Assembly (NCBI RefSeq): GCF_001039355.2
Contig: NW_019774624.1
Coordinates: forward strand, 1,223,245-1,287,244
DNA from: Lingula anatina
Taxonomy: Eukaryota; Brachiopoda; Lingulata; Lingulida; Lingulidae
Length of the DNA stretch: 64,000 nucleotides
Direction: 5' to 3'
In this document: positions 21,801-34,100 of the stretch, piece after piece
Position numbering within the stretch: position 1 is the first letter of the stretch
How the letters are laid out: each line of letters starts with the position of its first letter
Notes under the pieces: generated by a model
Told to the model about the DNA's origin: nothing
Databases searched by the model: none
Seen by the model: only the letters and a program-made list of their open reading frames with translations
Made by a program: the position numbers and the translations under genes

Positions 21801-24800
21801 TTCAAGCTATTTTCACCGTTGATTACTCATATTTAAGCAAAATCGTTTTCCATTTTCTACCAGTCTGATTATCTCATATAGTTTGCCTGTTGGGAATGAA
21901 ATCACTGACATCAATGCCAGCAAGTAATTTTGGATTACATGTGGCGTGCAGTGCTATTATTATTCCACAATTGAACAACTAAATGAAAGTTAAAGCGGTG
22001 AACTTTGCCGACCTTGGGGAAAGGTAGATAAAACCAAGACAATGCTGTCACTTATTAAGCGCACCGGTTTAGGTACCATGAAGGTATTGGACCCGTTAGA
22101 CGAGCAATCTACAGTTGTGTTTCAGATATAGAAGAGATATGCCCATTGGACGTTCTGGCTGTTGAAATTGAATTTGGATACTTGAACCATTTCCCGTTCT
22201 TTCAAATTGATCGCCACTTCCAGCTTCTAGTGACGTCATTAGTGACGAATTTTAATGCGACTGTATTGACCCCTCAGTTCAAAATCATTGGCATTTTATG
22301 AAGGTTTTATGATGAAATGGGGGAATGCTTCCATACGAATAATTTACACTTTACCTAAACGAAACGCTTTTTACTCGTGCAGAAACCCAGGTAAGACAAA
22401 TGTTCAATTACTTTTAAGAAACCCGCAATGTTTCTAATGACAAAAATATATTACTTCACCGAATGCCATGTTTATGCTAATAGATTTAAGGCCTTGGCAA
22501 TGAGAATCAGACATAATTCCTTTATGAGGAAATGCATTGATATCTTGTCTGTAGTTAACGTCACTTACGCGAGGCGTTTTAGTTCTTAATTGCGGAGAAT
22601 GAAACAAACTCATAAATAGTCACTTTAACGTGCAACAGCGGAAAGCAGGACTCGTCAGCTGAGAAACGTTTAACTGTAGCGATGGAAAAACAAAAATTCC
22701 TCGGCAGCAGACGGGAAAAGACATTCAGTAGTCGTTAGTTTTACTAGCGGCCAAAGGAATCGACACTTATTAGGCAATCCTGCTCTGAACACCGCATGAC
22801 AACATTACAATCGGTTGACCTTTAAAACGCTACCTTTGCATGTTGCACAACCGTTCACAAAGCTGTTGCGTTCACCATCCCTTAACACGACCGTTAGACA
22901 ACCTGATAAGACGGGGATGAGGATGACATCTGATTAAGGCCCTATTAGGCTTCAATTAAGACATTTCTTAAACGTTTTATCTAATGCGGCAATTACCCTA
23001 GGATTAACATATCACTCGACTTGTTGCCTGACATGGTTAAGGCGTGACGATATATCTTTGAGGCTGGTCCGTTGATAAACGCTGTCCATGGCATTTGCAT
23101 TTTGAATGCTGATAATTCTGATTCTAAGAATTAAAAGTCTTAGGACGTGATCATGAAGGTGAATGTTTTCGGCTGGTCTATTATATTTCAGATGTTTATC
23201 TCTTTTTTTTTTAACTGAACTACCTCACATATACGTTCAGTCAAGGCCATTGTAAATGAAGATAAAGTGAATCTGGAGTGTATGAAGTAGGCGATTTATG
23301 TTGAAAGCTAACGACTCCACCTTCGAGTAAAAATAAAAAACTGAATGCCTTTGGCGACCAGAACTCGCTATTAAAGGAATCAGAATATCGGATTTTTGTG
23401 TTTATCCTCTCGACTTGCTAAGGAAATGAAACGAATAAACCCGACGCTGTACTCACATGTGGTTAGATTTGTTTAGAGTGCTGTCAGCTTTCTGTTTTAA
23501 TTCCATTCGCTTGCTTTGGTAATTTTTAACCTGGATTATATATTGGACGCGTGTTTTCTATCCCGATATCTCTGATCAACGAAAAACCACGCACCGATAT
23601 TACAGGTAATGTGTAAAAGCCGCTCTCCCTCTCTCTTCTCCTAAACAACTGCTCACCTTTACCTGTACAACGCAGGATATCTGGAATGCGTGCGTAGTTT
23701 GTGATTGGAAGCATACTTAACACACTGATGGTAAATGCAGGTATCTGATGACTCCTCATGTGGCCCTTTTTTGGGGGGCAATGCAGCAAGCGAAGCGAAG
23801 TGTTTCATTTCTATACATAAACTTTATCATTGTTCTTGTTAAGTGACACATGTACAAGAAAACGTCGATTCCAAATGCACAATTTCTCATATGATGATTC
23901 TCACAACGCTGCTTTTCTTCTTCTGTCTGTCTGAGAATTAGCAAATCCATGTCGCATATATGCATCTTTTTTACTGATCAAAACACTGGATGAGAAGGCA
24001 ATGATCGATCAGTAACATTGCTGATATTGCATCGTCGAATTCAATACAGCGTTAGGTGGTAGAAAGTACGGGTTGCCGATAAATAAATGTTTTATCACAT
24101 GTAGCTAAGTATGCGGTAGAGGGTCCGGTGGAATATCTATGGCATGCCAAATACCATTATTAAAAAGCTCTTTGCACGTTTTTTTAATTAAAATAATGGA
24201 GCCAGAAGAAAGTGGGGAATTATTGGATTTTGAAGTAAGAGATAAGCAATTGTCCTTGGCAAATTGAAATCAGATTTGTTTCGATTTTATGGTACAACAA
24301 GACTTACACACTCTAATGGCAGAGCTTGGGACGCCTCCTCTCATCTTACCCCGCCTTCGTCACAGACTTGGCGTATGTTAAAAAATTTTACCCAGACATT
24401 TTTATCATCATCTTTCATCAGGTCACTTCCCCTTGCACTCGGTGACTATGCCATTTAAACACACACTACTGCATCTATTACATACATTACTTTCGAAGAG
24501 ACGTTTTTTAAATGGGAAGGCATAATCATTTTTTATTCCTGTCTGCACGCATGACCATTGAATTCACCAGCATGACGACATAGGCAGAACTAAAGCATGA
24601 CGAACAGATCAGACGTTTCCCTAATTCTACCCTGCTCCTTGGGGTTGTCAGTTAGTTGAAACGTGATGAGCATTTTTGGAATTAAAGAAGAACTGACTTG
24701 AATATACTCCTTAGGTTTTTATTCAAAACTCCATCGAAAAGTTTCAATAAATGTACTTGAAAAAAGTGACCAGATAGCTACCGATATAGTCAAGTTTCAT

Positions 24801-27800
24801 AGAATCAATAGCTGTTGTTAAAAGAAAAAGGATCATTGGTATACCTAAGAGAATAACTCAGCGTTCATGGTTCCGTGAGAGACTGAACCATCTTGCCGCG
24901 AGGGGTGCCCAAGCTCGGAGTTCCGTCCCTCCAATGTGGGTCCAAAGCGTCGGTGTGAAATAAATAATCATTAAAAAAAAAGCTGATGATCGAGGCCAGC
25001 TTTCAGTGGACTCTGAAACTCGGTGTGGATGGCTGTAATTAAACCCCTATCTTATCTGCACTACACATACCGTGTAATTTCAACACCGTAATATCTTGTA
25101 GACATCAGCATAGGGAAATCAGGACGTTAACAATTGAAATTAAAGAGAATCAGCCGAGAGGCCGTGGGGACGGTAAAACTTATCGCTTCAAAGGCTTTAA
25201 TGGCTGGGATTAAGATAAAACCAAGGCATCTAATTGGAACCCAGATGGTATCTGAAGGAACCTATGTTACCTGATGTTAACTCGCTGCTTCGTGGTTACA
25301 TGTATCCGTGTTAGTTACCAAACAATTAGTGAAAAACTGCGACCAAAGCTATGACGCTAATTGGAGTATAAGAGGAAAAAACAAGGAAATATAGACGTCT
25401 GAAATTACATATTTGGTATTCTCGAATCTTATAGGTTGGGATTCATTATCCAAGGGGAAATGGGTTTATTATTGGCCTAAAACGCTCTGCCCATGTCCAC
25501 AGTTACTCTCAATGAAACACTGAACGTGCTTATCAGTCAGAAACGAATTACCAAATAAAAAGCCTGGATTTCAGTCGCAGTTTGGGCTAAGTATCTCCTG
25601 TAAGGTGTAAGAGAACACGATTATTAAGTAGTCTATCAAAATATATTCAATGTAGGTCTCCGTGACTGCTAATGTGAGGATAAGCAATGAATTTGCACAA
25701 AACCTGAAAGTTTAAACCCGCATTTTATGTCACTTAATATACGATCCAAAGCCAATATATGTCCCCAAAGGAAAAAAAGGAAAGCGAAAAGAAAAAGTAC
25801 ACGCAACTTAAAAGTTCATAGCCAAGTTTCAACTGTTGAGGACTATTTAGATTTTGTGACGCCTGTGTTCGTGCGTCTTACAACTGTGCCTGACATGCTC
25901 ACTCACGTAATAAAGATAAAATGATTAATCAATTTGTTGTTGAATAATGATTATTTCTCCAATTAGAATTAAGCAGGATGTATTGATAGATCTGTTTTTG
26001 TCGGCAAGTCGCATACATGGAGAAGGAAGTTCGAGACCTCGATACGGTGTGTGTGTGATTTTTAGATTTAAAAAAGATGTTAACCATTTTATAAAATGAG
26101 AGCTACATATACCCTACCCTTTCCCTGTTCAATAGATACAGATATTGCACCCACTTCACTTTAGGAACACGCCGAGTCTGTTAGCATGCATTAACTGATT
26201 TACACTGTGGAGCCCAAGTTGTTTGTTCCCTCTCCCATCTGTTGTTCAAGTGGGCGATCATGATCAGCGAGTGTACTTGGTCACACTTACTATCAGCTGG
26301 TACATCTTGCATTTATGTACTTATTCCCAGCATCATTTTTTAAAACATCTACACCTCTGTAAATGTAGGTAAAGGGTACCTATCAATCTTAACGAAAGGC
26401 CACGTCGTTTTGACTAACATTAGTATGATTTAAGAAAGTTTATGTACTGGTTTTATATGCTATTTTATTCAAATAATCGTACCTTTATGTACATTATCTA
26501 TAGACACAAGTGTCGTTTGACGACAGAATTGCTAAGCAGGGCATTATGAATATTCAGAGTCGCATTCATTCGAGCATACATTGATCTTATGCTTGGCGCA
26601 CGATAGGCTCATTTCTGCGGCAATGTTTCTGCCCACTGCTTCGGTTAAGTAACCTTTTTTCTATGAAGATGTCGGGTACTGATATAATTTAACAATTTGA
26701 CTCGTAAATATACGCCGCTCAAAAAATACTGTTAATATTTGCATATGCAATCGTTTTTACGACTCCCTGACATAATTGTGTAATTAGATCAAAAGCACAA
26801 CTCGCACGAAAGGATACAGATTGTGTAAGCACAACAGAACGAGAAAAACAAGCTGCATGAGTATATATATAGTTGGTTAGTTGATGGGGTTTCTTAATCG
26901 GAATTAACTTCTGTGATTCAGTTAATAAGTCAAGGAATGGTTAGTTTGCTCTGCATGGATTTTCGTGCTCAGGATGCGTCATCATATAGTTTAGATGGAA
27001 TACGATTCACTCTACGAGACGGATGGTAATTTCCACATCTTTCTATGTAAAAAAGCAATCAGTAATGCTGCATTGCAGCCTTACGCAGCGTTTTTCACAT
27101 CAACACGCAACTGACTCAGGGTACAGCAATTTGAAAATGACAGGACGAATAGATTGCTACATTGTTTCCCGTCTCTCTACTAGCTTCTGTTTCTTCGTAT
27201 GACAAAACGAATGGATTGCCTCATTGTTTTCTGTGCCTCAACTTTAGCAACCGTTGTACTTCGTGTCGTTCCTCTCGTATGACAAAATGAACAGATTCTC
27301 TCATTGTTTTCTATTCTGTGTTGGCCTAATACAGCTATTGTGCCCCCGCCCCCTCCATGCATCTTGACATATAGCTTGTCACCTTGTTTTGCGTCACAAC
27401 TGTCAGCTACTGTGTCCCTTCCGTGAGAGATGAGAAAACGTTTGTCAAGTTCTTCTCTTGCATGACATTGCGACCAGTTTGTCACAATGTCTTTGACTGT
27501 TCTTCTACAAAAGCAAAGGGTGTTCCACCACCCTGTATAACATAATGTAAGAAGGATTAGATTGTGATAATGTCTTCTTCTGCCACTAGTAGTTATTGAA
27601 ACTCCCCCCTCCCCCCTACCACCCACCAATCTCACCATCTATTATATATCAAACGTGTGTCGCATCATCATATTTTCTTTCGCATAAAAATCGGACGGAC
27701 AAGTTGATCGCTGCCCGGTCTTGCACAGCTGTTGTCACCCCATCCTACACCACAACCTAAAAAGACATGCGTAACAGGCAGAAAAAGGCCGTCACATTGT

Positions 27801-29202
27801 GCCTGTTTTTTATTTTTTAATTTTTTCACTGTAAACCCCCCAAAACCCCCTCCCACTCGATATATCAGGAAGAACATATAGTCTATGGCCCGCTACTTAA
27901 ACCACTGTATATTTCCATCCACGTCAGACAACATCGCGATGATGCTTGCCTCGCATGTTATGCACCCGGTCTGCGTACGAGATAAGCCACCGAGATACGT
28001 CATACTAGAAGGCCTTAGGCTACGGGCTTTGCCCTTAGAGCAAAGGGGCATAGCCACGACTTGATCGCGCTATCTTCAGTCGGGTCGGACAGGGGGCGTT
28101 GTTTAGTCCCGTAGGGAATAGCAAGGAATAAAAACGAGCTGTAGGAGAGTTGAAGATTTATCGCAATTTGTGTTTATTTGAATTTATTCGGTGAAACGGA
28201 GTCTTTTCTCAGCGGTTTTACTTTCCACCAAATGATGCAGTAGATATACCTTTGTATCGGAACCATATTTTTCTTGTAAGTGAACATTACGATGTAGATT
28301 TTAGTCGGACAAACGCCACGTTTCTCTAAAATTGAATTTTGTGACGGGTTACACAGGCGTAAGTCGGCAATATAGATTTTGAATTAGTAATGGCATTTTG
28401 CATACGTCATAACTTATGCGTTATTGAAGAGACGTATGTTTGTTCATTCATAATTACAGTTATGACGGCAAAGAAAATGATTTATAGTTTATATTGTGTG
28501 TTTGTCCACATCAGCGATAGGAAATGACAAAATGCGTAAAACTTAGTGTAGCACATAAGGCATCCGGGATATACCAGGTTACGGACAGAGGCGAATTTAG
28601 TTGAGCAGAATACCGGGATATGCCCCTGAAAAGAACGACGTCAGTAGTTCATCCGATAACATAATGTGTCGATATCTTTTTAATTTCTGTTCTTTTCATA
28701 GCTTGGGAATTTTCACTATAATAACTCAAGTTACGATGAATGCTTTGACTCCAAATTATGATATCATCTCCCGACGTCGCTCTCTGAAATAACATACGAA
28801 TTGTATAGTGTGCAAAAACTTACAAAAAGCCGTATTCATCATCATCCACAAAGCCTTCAAAATAATCGGCTTTCACCAGCATACACGGTGCATGTTGGTG
28901 AGCATTTTACATTATCATACACTGTAGCAATTTATGTGAGAAAATCATGCTTATTACCCACGGCCGCCATACTTCGGTATACCGATAACAAGGCCTTATA
29001 ATGAAGGTGGGAGTATAGCGGGTTTTCGTCATCGGATTGGTGGAGTCTCTGCTGTATTCAGCTATTTCTCACCAAGTTACTGAAGATCGTCTTTAGTTTA
29101 AAGGCAACACGTCGGTATCACATTAGGTCCATTACAAGTAGACGGTTTGTGTTCACACCGTTGGTTTAGTGTGGTTATTTCTAGTTTATCCTGGTCGGTG
29201 TC

Positions 29203-29209
29203 TATATAT
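29203..29209 (+). promoter_or_regulatory. Candidate TATA element upstream of Tob
   Basis: TATATAT followed by GC-rich sequence (TGCGCGTG), about 175 bp upstream of the Tob ATG. The acceptor at 29378-29379 suggests the coding exon is preceded by an intron. The true promoter may therefore be further upstream, for example in the CpG-dense stretch around 27.9-28.2 kb. Confidence 0.25.
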
Positions 29210-29384
29210 TGCGCGTGTAGAATTCCTATTCAACCGAGTTGTACTGCGAATAGCTTGCTCGGCTGCCTATTACATTATGTAGAATTATGACTTTTTTTTA
29301 CCTTTTTGAATGTATTCAGGTAAAGGTTATCACGGTCATCTCAAGTGTAGGAAATAATTTCTGTTTTATTTCATTTCAGAGATA

Positions 29385-30776
29385 ATGTCTCTTTCAAGCA
29401 GACAACAGTGTTTTCATTCTTCCCAGCCGTCTGCAGCTTCGGCGAGGGGGCTGATTCAAGGTCTGCAGCTTTCGCTGCCTCTTCACTCATATCAGGATGA
29501 TCTTCAGCAGCAACAACAACAATTACAGCAGCAACAACAAGAACAGTACCAACAACACAATCAGCAAACCTCCCACTATCACCACCAGCAGCAACAACAG
29601 CAGCAGCAGCAGCAACAGCAACAGAAGTCTCCCCAGTCGTCCCCTGTAACAGTTATGGACCCTCACGACGTATTTGCCAGCATGCAAGTGGAGGTCTCAG
29701 TGGCTCTCAACTTCATACTGTCGTACCTGTACAACAAACTCCCACGGCGCCGAGTTAACTGTTTCGGCGAAGAACTTGCCAAAGGGTTCCACAAAAAGTT
29801 CGAAGGGCACTGGTACCCTGACCAGCCGTTTAAAGGATCGGCGTTTCGTTGTATCCCTGTGAATGGAGAAAAGGTGGACCCGACCATCATTCAAGCTGTA
29901 TACAACAGTGGTCTAACGACGGAAGAGGTGTTCACCTATCTGCCAGAAGATCTGACCATCTGGATCGACCCAGCCGAGGTGTCGTACAGAGTGGGAGAAA
30001 AGGGCGTCGTCAAGATTTTATATTCAAACAAGCGCGACACGGACCTGTTGGAAGGGCCAGACAAGGAACTTCAGACGTCCCTCTTCAGTTCAGACACACA
30101 GACTTTCAAGACGATCGACTCCCTGTCCGCGTCTGTAGGCAACATCAGCATCTCGCCCACCACCCCAACAGCGTCTGGTGGATGGCCAAACACAGCGTCC
30201 CCTGCCGCTTCTCCAACGTGGCCCGTGAGTCCAGTGAGCCCTCCCAGTAGCACGACCATCTTTAACCCTTTCATTCCTCGAGTTCAAGGTCCCACGTTTA
30301 CAACGGCTGCTTTCGCACAGACCAAATTTGGATCGACAAAACTGAAGAGCATTACCAAGCGTCCGACGCGACTGTCCCCAACCGAATTTCAACAAAAACA
30401 ACACACCTCCGCAGTGCCACCGCCGGCATGCACTGCCCCAGGGTTCCCGCGATCTCGCTCTCTCTCGCCACGAGAGGCCCGTGATCCGCGCCAAGATTTT
30501 TTTCTTCGCGACCAACAAAAACGGCTTCAGATGCTTCAACAGCAACAGCAGCTCTTGCAAGGTTTGGCGTCTGCAGGAGCGGGGACCACGGACAACTTCA
30601 ATACCATGAATCCAGCAATGATGGGCTTGGGGTTGCCATTTGGAGACCCGCTCCTGTTGCAGGGCAACGGTATGGTGCCAAACCTTGCATCTCCGGATGC
30701 TTCCAAGACCCTTCTGGATCTTGCCGCCGCTGCTAACTACCCAGGCCAGTTGAGTCATCTTCTCTTGGCTAACTAG
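29385..30776 (+). CDS. TOB1: Tob-family (BTG/Tob) antiproliferative protein, single coding exon
   Basis: An open frame of 463 codons. Tob proteins bind the CAF1/CNOT7 deadenylase through the BTG domain and PABPC1 through PAM2 motifs, promoting mRNA deadenylation and restraining proliferation. The BTG domain spans about residues 100-215. It includes YLYNKLPRRRVNCFGEELAK (box A), EGHWYPDQPFKGSAFRCI, and LPEDLTIWIDPAEVSYRVGE (box B). The Tob-specific block FTTAAFAQTKFGSTKLKS follows near residues 305-322, and the extreme C-terminus ends in LLLAN like vertebrate VMAN. Residues 40-80 are glutamine-rich. Vertebrate and fly Tob start at the Met equivalent to residue 100 (29682), so the first 99 residues are an extension; Met91 (29655) is another candidate start. 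A splice acceptor (TTTCATTTCAG, ending 29379) lies six bases before the first ATG, implying a 5' UTR intron. TOB1 versus TOB2 is not meaningful for an invertebrate single gene. Confidence 0.95.
   Translation: MSLSSRQQCFHSSQPSAASARGLIQGLQLSLPLHSYQDDLQQQQQQLQQQQQEQYQQHNQQTSHYHHQQQQQQQQQQQQQKSPQSSPVTVMDPHDVFASMQVEVSVALNFILSYLYNKLPRRRVNCFGEELAKGFHKKFEGHWYPDQPFKGSAFRCIPVNGEKVDPTIIQAVYNSGLTTEEVFTYLPEDLTIWIDPAEVSYRVGEKGVVKILYSNKRDTDLLEGPDKELQTSLFSSDTQTFKTIDSLSASVGNISISPTTPTASGGWPNTASPAASPTWPVSPVSPPSSTTIFNPFIPRVQGPTFTTAAFAQTKFGSTKLKSITKRPTRLSPTEFQQKQHTSAVPPPACTAPGFPRSRSLSPREARDPRQDFFLRDQQKRLQMLQQQQQLLQGLASAGAGTTDNFNTMNPAMMGLGLPFGDPLLLQGNGMVPNLASPDASKTLLDLAAAANYPGQLSHLLLAN
29490..29625 (+). repeat. 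CAG/CAA-rich polyglutamine tract in Tob N-terminus
   Basis: A mixed CAG/CAA array encoding two glutamine-rich runs broken by E, Y, H, N and S residues. The CAG/CAA interruptions should stabilise it against slippage. It precedes the BTG domain. Confidence 0.9.
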
Positions 30777-30898
30777 ACATGTTCTTCTTGGCAACTATGA
30801 CGACAGACCGAAAAAAAGGATGGTCGTGTTAATATAGCGTTTCTTAATTTTTTCATAACAATCATTTTGAGACTAGTCATTTTGTTTTGTTTTTTATA

Positions 30899-30920
30899 TA
30901 TACATATATATATATATATG
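30899..30920. repeat. TA-rich microsatellite in Tob 3' UTR
   Basis: An imperfect TATATACATATATATATATA run about 125 nt after the Tob stop codon, probably within the 3' UTR. Confidence 0.6.
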
Positions 30921-31169
30921 AAATCTGCTGTTTACTGTGATATAGAGATAGCCACATACCCTCTATTTGTAGAACATATATAAAAACAAAAAAATGCGTC
31001 CTAGTTTAAGGGATTTTCATTATAGAAGGTGCTATAGAACTTGACTGAGACGAATGCCTTTATTCATATCCTCTGCTGAATATAAGAAAGCGTCGGATTG
31101 GTAAGATTTACAGCACTGCATCATGTGTAGACTTCAATCGCAGAGTTTCGGGAGAAACCAATCAGCGAA

Positions 31170-31175
31170 AATAAA
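31170..31175 (+). terminator. Candidate polyadenylation signal for Tob
   Basis: The first AATAAA I noted after the Tob stop, 394 nt downstream. Longer 3' UTRs are possible, as vertebrate Tob 3' UTRs are long and AU-rich. Confidence 0.35.
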
Positions 31176-31179
31176 CCTC

Positions 31180-34100
31180 TTAAATTTCTACGAAAGCTAA
31201 CAAGCTAGCAATTCCCGGAAAACTACAGTAAATAGATATTGCCTCTGGATGACTGATATTAACGAAAGCATTTTTGCAAAGGTCACTGTATCCAGACATT
31301 GCGCTGCATGTTACTGTCGGGATATCACTGAAGTAGAGAGTCTACGATTGCCATTTTACTGCGCTACAGTTTATGCTAATGTCGAGATTCAAAATGGCGG
31401 TCTTTCGTTTGGGAAGATGCAGAAGAATTAGTAGGCCTACCGACATCCGTCAACAGACTATGAACGGTAGCATTTCCTGTCATAATTGACTTGTGCCGCT
31501 ACTAAATTTTCATTATTTGCTGTTACCTCCAGTTTTACTAGATAACCGAAAACTGCAAAGAAATTACCCTGTAAGCCAAAACCGGATAGGGGGCTAGGAG
31601 GGGCATATAACACGAAGCCAAAATATACAAAATGTTGCAATTTGCGACTTCAGTACATGCTGGTAGGTGTTACGTGATTTCGTTATGAACATATGTTGTC
31701 GTGTGGGTTCACTTCTTTTTTGTTCAAGTTAGTTGAGGGTGTACATACAATGTTGTAAAAGTGGCAATTAAGGCAAGATTGGAAAAGATAATCCCTTTAC
31801 CTCCACCCTTCACTTGTGTCGTGATTGATAACGTTTTTATTAGGTGCACTTATGCGATATTTATTGGACGTTACGTTTGTTAAAAAATCTTCATTTTTCT
31901 AAAGAAATTGGTTTTATATATTTATTGCTGCTTTTAAAGGGACCTTTGCCACAGCACTTAGGAATGATCATGTAATGTTTTAAGAGCTATAGATATATGC
32001 AAATATAGTCACTTACAAAATAGTATTATTATAATTTTAATATCATTGTTAATGTATTATGACTACAGTGTTCAGCTGTATACTAATAAGGAAAAGGTAC
32101 AATATTTTTTCATGATAGTGAGTATTTAATACAGATAATTTATGTTTGTGTACATAAGATGTCACTTTAAAGTAACTGTTGATCATGTTATTATCGTTTC
32201 TACGGCGTTTTTCGGGGACAAAGACGTATATCTTTTTTACTTCGTTGATCGATAAGGGCGGAGTTTCAGCTTTATATGTGTACTCCTGCACAAACATTTA
32301 TATACATATACATACATATATTATAGAAATTGACTGAGATAAAAGGTGTGAATTTCAAATATTAAGAGCTAGATAATATATGTGGATTGCTAGACTTTTC
32401 CACTCGTTGTTGTGTAACGACTGTGCAATAAGTGATGATTACCCTGGTTTGACTATACATTTATATACATATATTCAAGCGGTCGCCAAGCTTATCTGTA
32501 TCATATATAGATGTCCCAGGCACAGGACTATTTTATATTCTTTATAACGGGGAAACATTTTCATTGGGGCAAGGTGCTAATTTTTGAGTAATGCATTTGT
32601 TAAAACACGACTACTGCATGTATTAGCATACGTTAGAGTAATGTTTATGTTGACGAAAATTGGGAGGAACAACAAAAGTAAGAAAGAACTGAAAAGCTGT
32701 CAGTAAGTCATCTGTTTGGTAGCGACATTCTCCCGTAGTGATAGGGCACGAGTCGGGGATCTGTGGTACGTGTGGTTGTATTTATCTCCACCAATTGATT
32801 TTTACTGTCGGCCTTTGATTACAAAGCTATAATTAATTAATCAAAACTCAATAGTTCAACATTCCAAAGGCGGATGGATAGTCTGCGTGATAGAATATAA
32901 ATACTACATTAAAACCGTTAATGCAGCAACAATATGTAGCAAAAGCGGGGGATGGTTCCTTTATGTATGTTAATGTCAAATAATATGGTAAGGAGGATGC
33001 ACACCTCTGTAGTAACCTACGTATATCAATAATCAGCTGCCACAATATTTCACATACTGTATATGTATTGCATTATTAAGTCAAGAGCTGGTCTGATCAA
33101 TGCACACTTTGGGGACTATTCACACAAGACATAATACAGATCGTTTCTAGTTAGTTGAATACGTTTATGCTGTGTAGGTTATGTTGATCGTAATCTATCC
33201 CCTAGGGTTCATCATATGAGCCTTGGTTTAGAAAGTTGCAAAAAATCAGTTAGAACAGCCTGCTTGGACAAACCACGAACCATAAGGGCTGGATGCTTTT
33301 TTACGGACGCTTATGATTGTGAACGAATGTAAGTGGTTCATAAATTAATTAGGACCGATCTGAATTAAGCCTGGTGTAAACGAGCTTCCAGTCAGTTTGG
33401 TTGTGTGTAACTCGCTATAACTATTTTCAGTTTACAACTGATCGTGAAAGTCCATCAAAGGAAGCCAATATAACGACATGCGACGTAAACGGGCTGTAGT
33501 GGTAGTGGGCAGACAACAGAGAAATTGGATTTGTTGTCTAAAGGCGAGTTATTCAGACGGCTAGTTAGAATGGGTAGCGCTGAGATAGTCAGACCCAATG
33601 TACCTGGAAACGCGACTGTAAGATATGCTGTAAACCTTGTTAAGTTTTTTAAAGCAAACCTCAGGCTGGCACTGTTCCTACCAATTAATTACGTTGGAAT
33701 TGTAAGCAATGTTCTTTATGTTCGTGTTTTTTTAAGTATAAAGTACATAATTACGTGAAAAGAAATAAAAAATTCTAGTTTTCTATTTTCATTGTAAACT
33801 TAAAAAATCAATGGGTTCTCTTTTTTTTTAATATTGACTGACAACAGTTCCTGGCACTAATCTTTCCAAGGTTACTCGGGCACTTTTCCGTGGATATAAG
33901 CTTTTCATAGTGTCGGAAAAAGCTTCTACGTAATAGTTCCTTCTGTTTAGCCTATGGCATCGTTCTTCTGCATAGCTGTCTTTATCTTATACCCGTTTGT
34001 CACCATTAAGATGATGTTTATATTGCTACCTATTTTTAAGTTTGTAATAAAACAAATTTGTGCAATCATGGGCAGTTTGTGGTTAGTGAATGTCGTGGCG

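Larger units (their letters stand above)
10860..29200. other. Gene-free stretch of about 18 kb upstream of Tob
   Basis: No reading frame here shows a recognisable domain; the short open frames have biased or low-complexity composition. It is CpG-normal and AT-rich. It holds a poly-A (12261-12287), a TTG microsatellite, a 40-A run, a perfect 19-bp hairpin and three full CRE palindromes. It may be regulatory DNA for Tob or plain intergenic DNA. Unrecognised small or fast-evolving genes cannot be excluded. Confidence 0.6.

Noticed and set aside
27180-27638. 152-codon minus-strand frame
   Set aside because: Composition and sequence show no family resemblance, and several weak repeats run through it; no splice or promoter support.
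27955-28090. GC-rich stretch considered as a tRNA or SINE
   Set aside because: No A-box/B-box pair or cloverleaf could be traced; only a weak partial inverted repeat.
30090-30794. 234-codon open frame on the minus strand across Tob
   Set aside because: It is antisense to the well-supported Tob frame, has no known motif and reflects the GC-richer coding composition.
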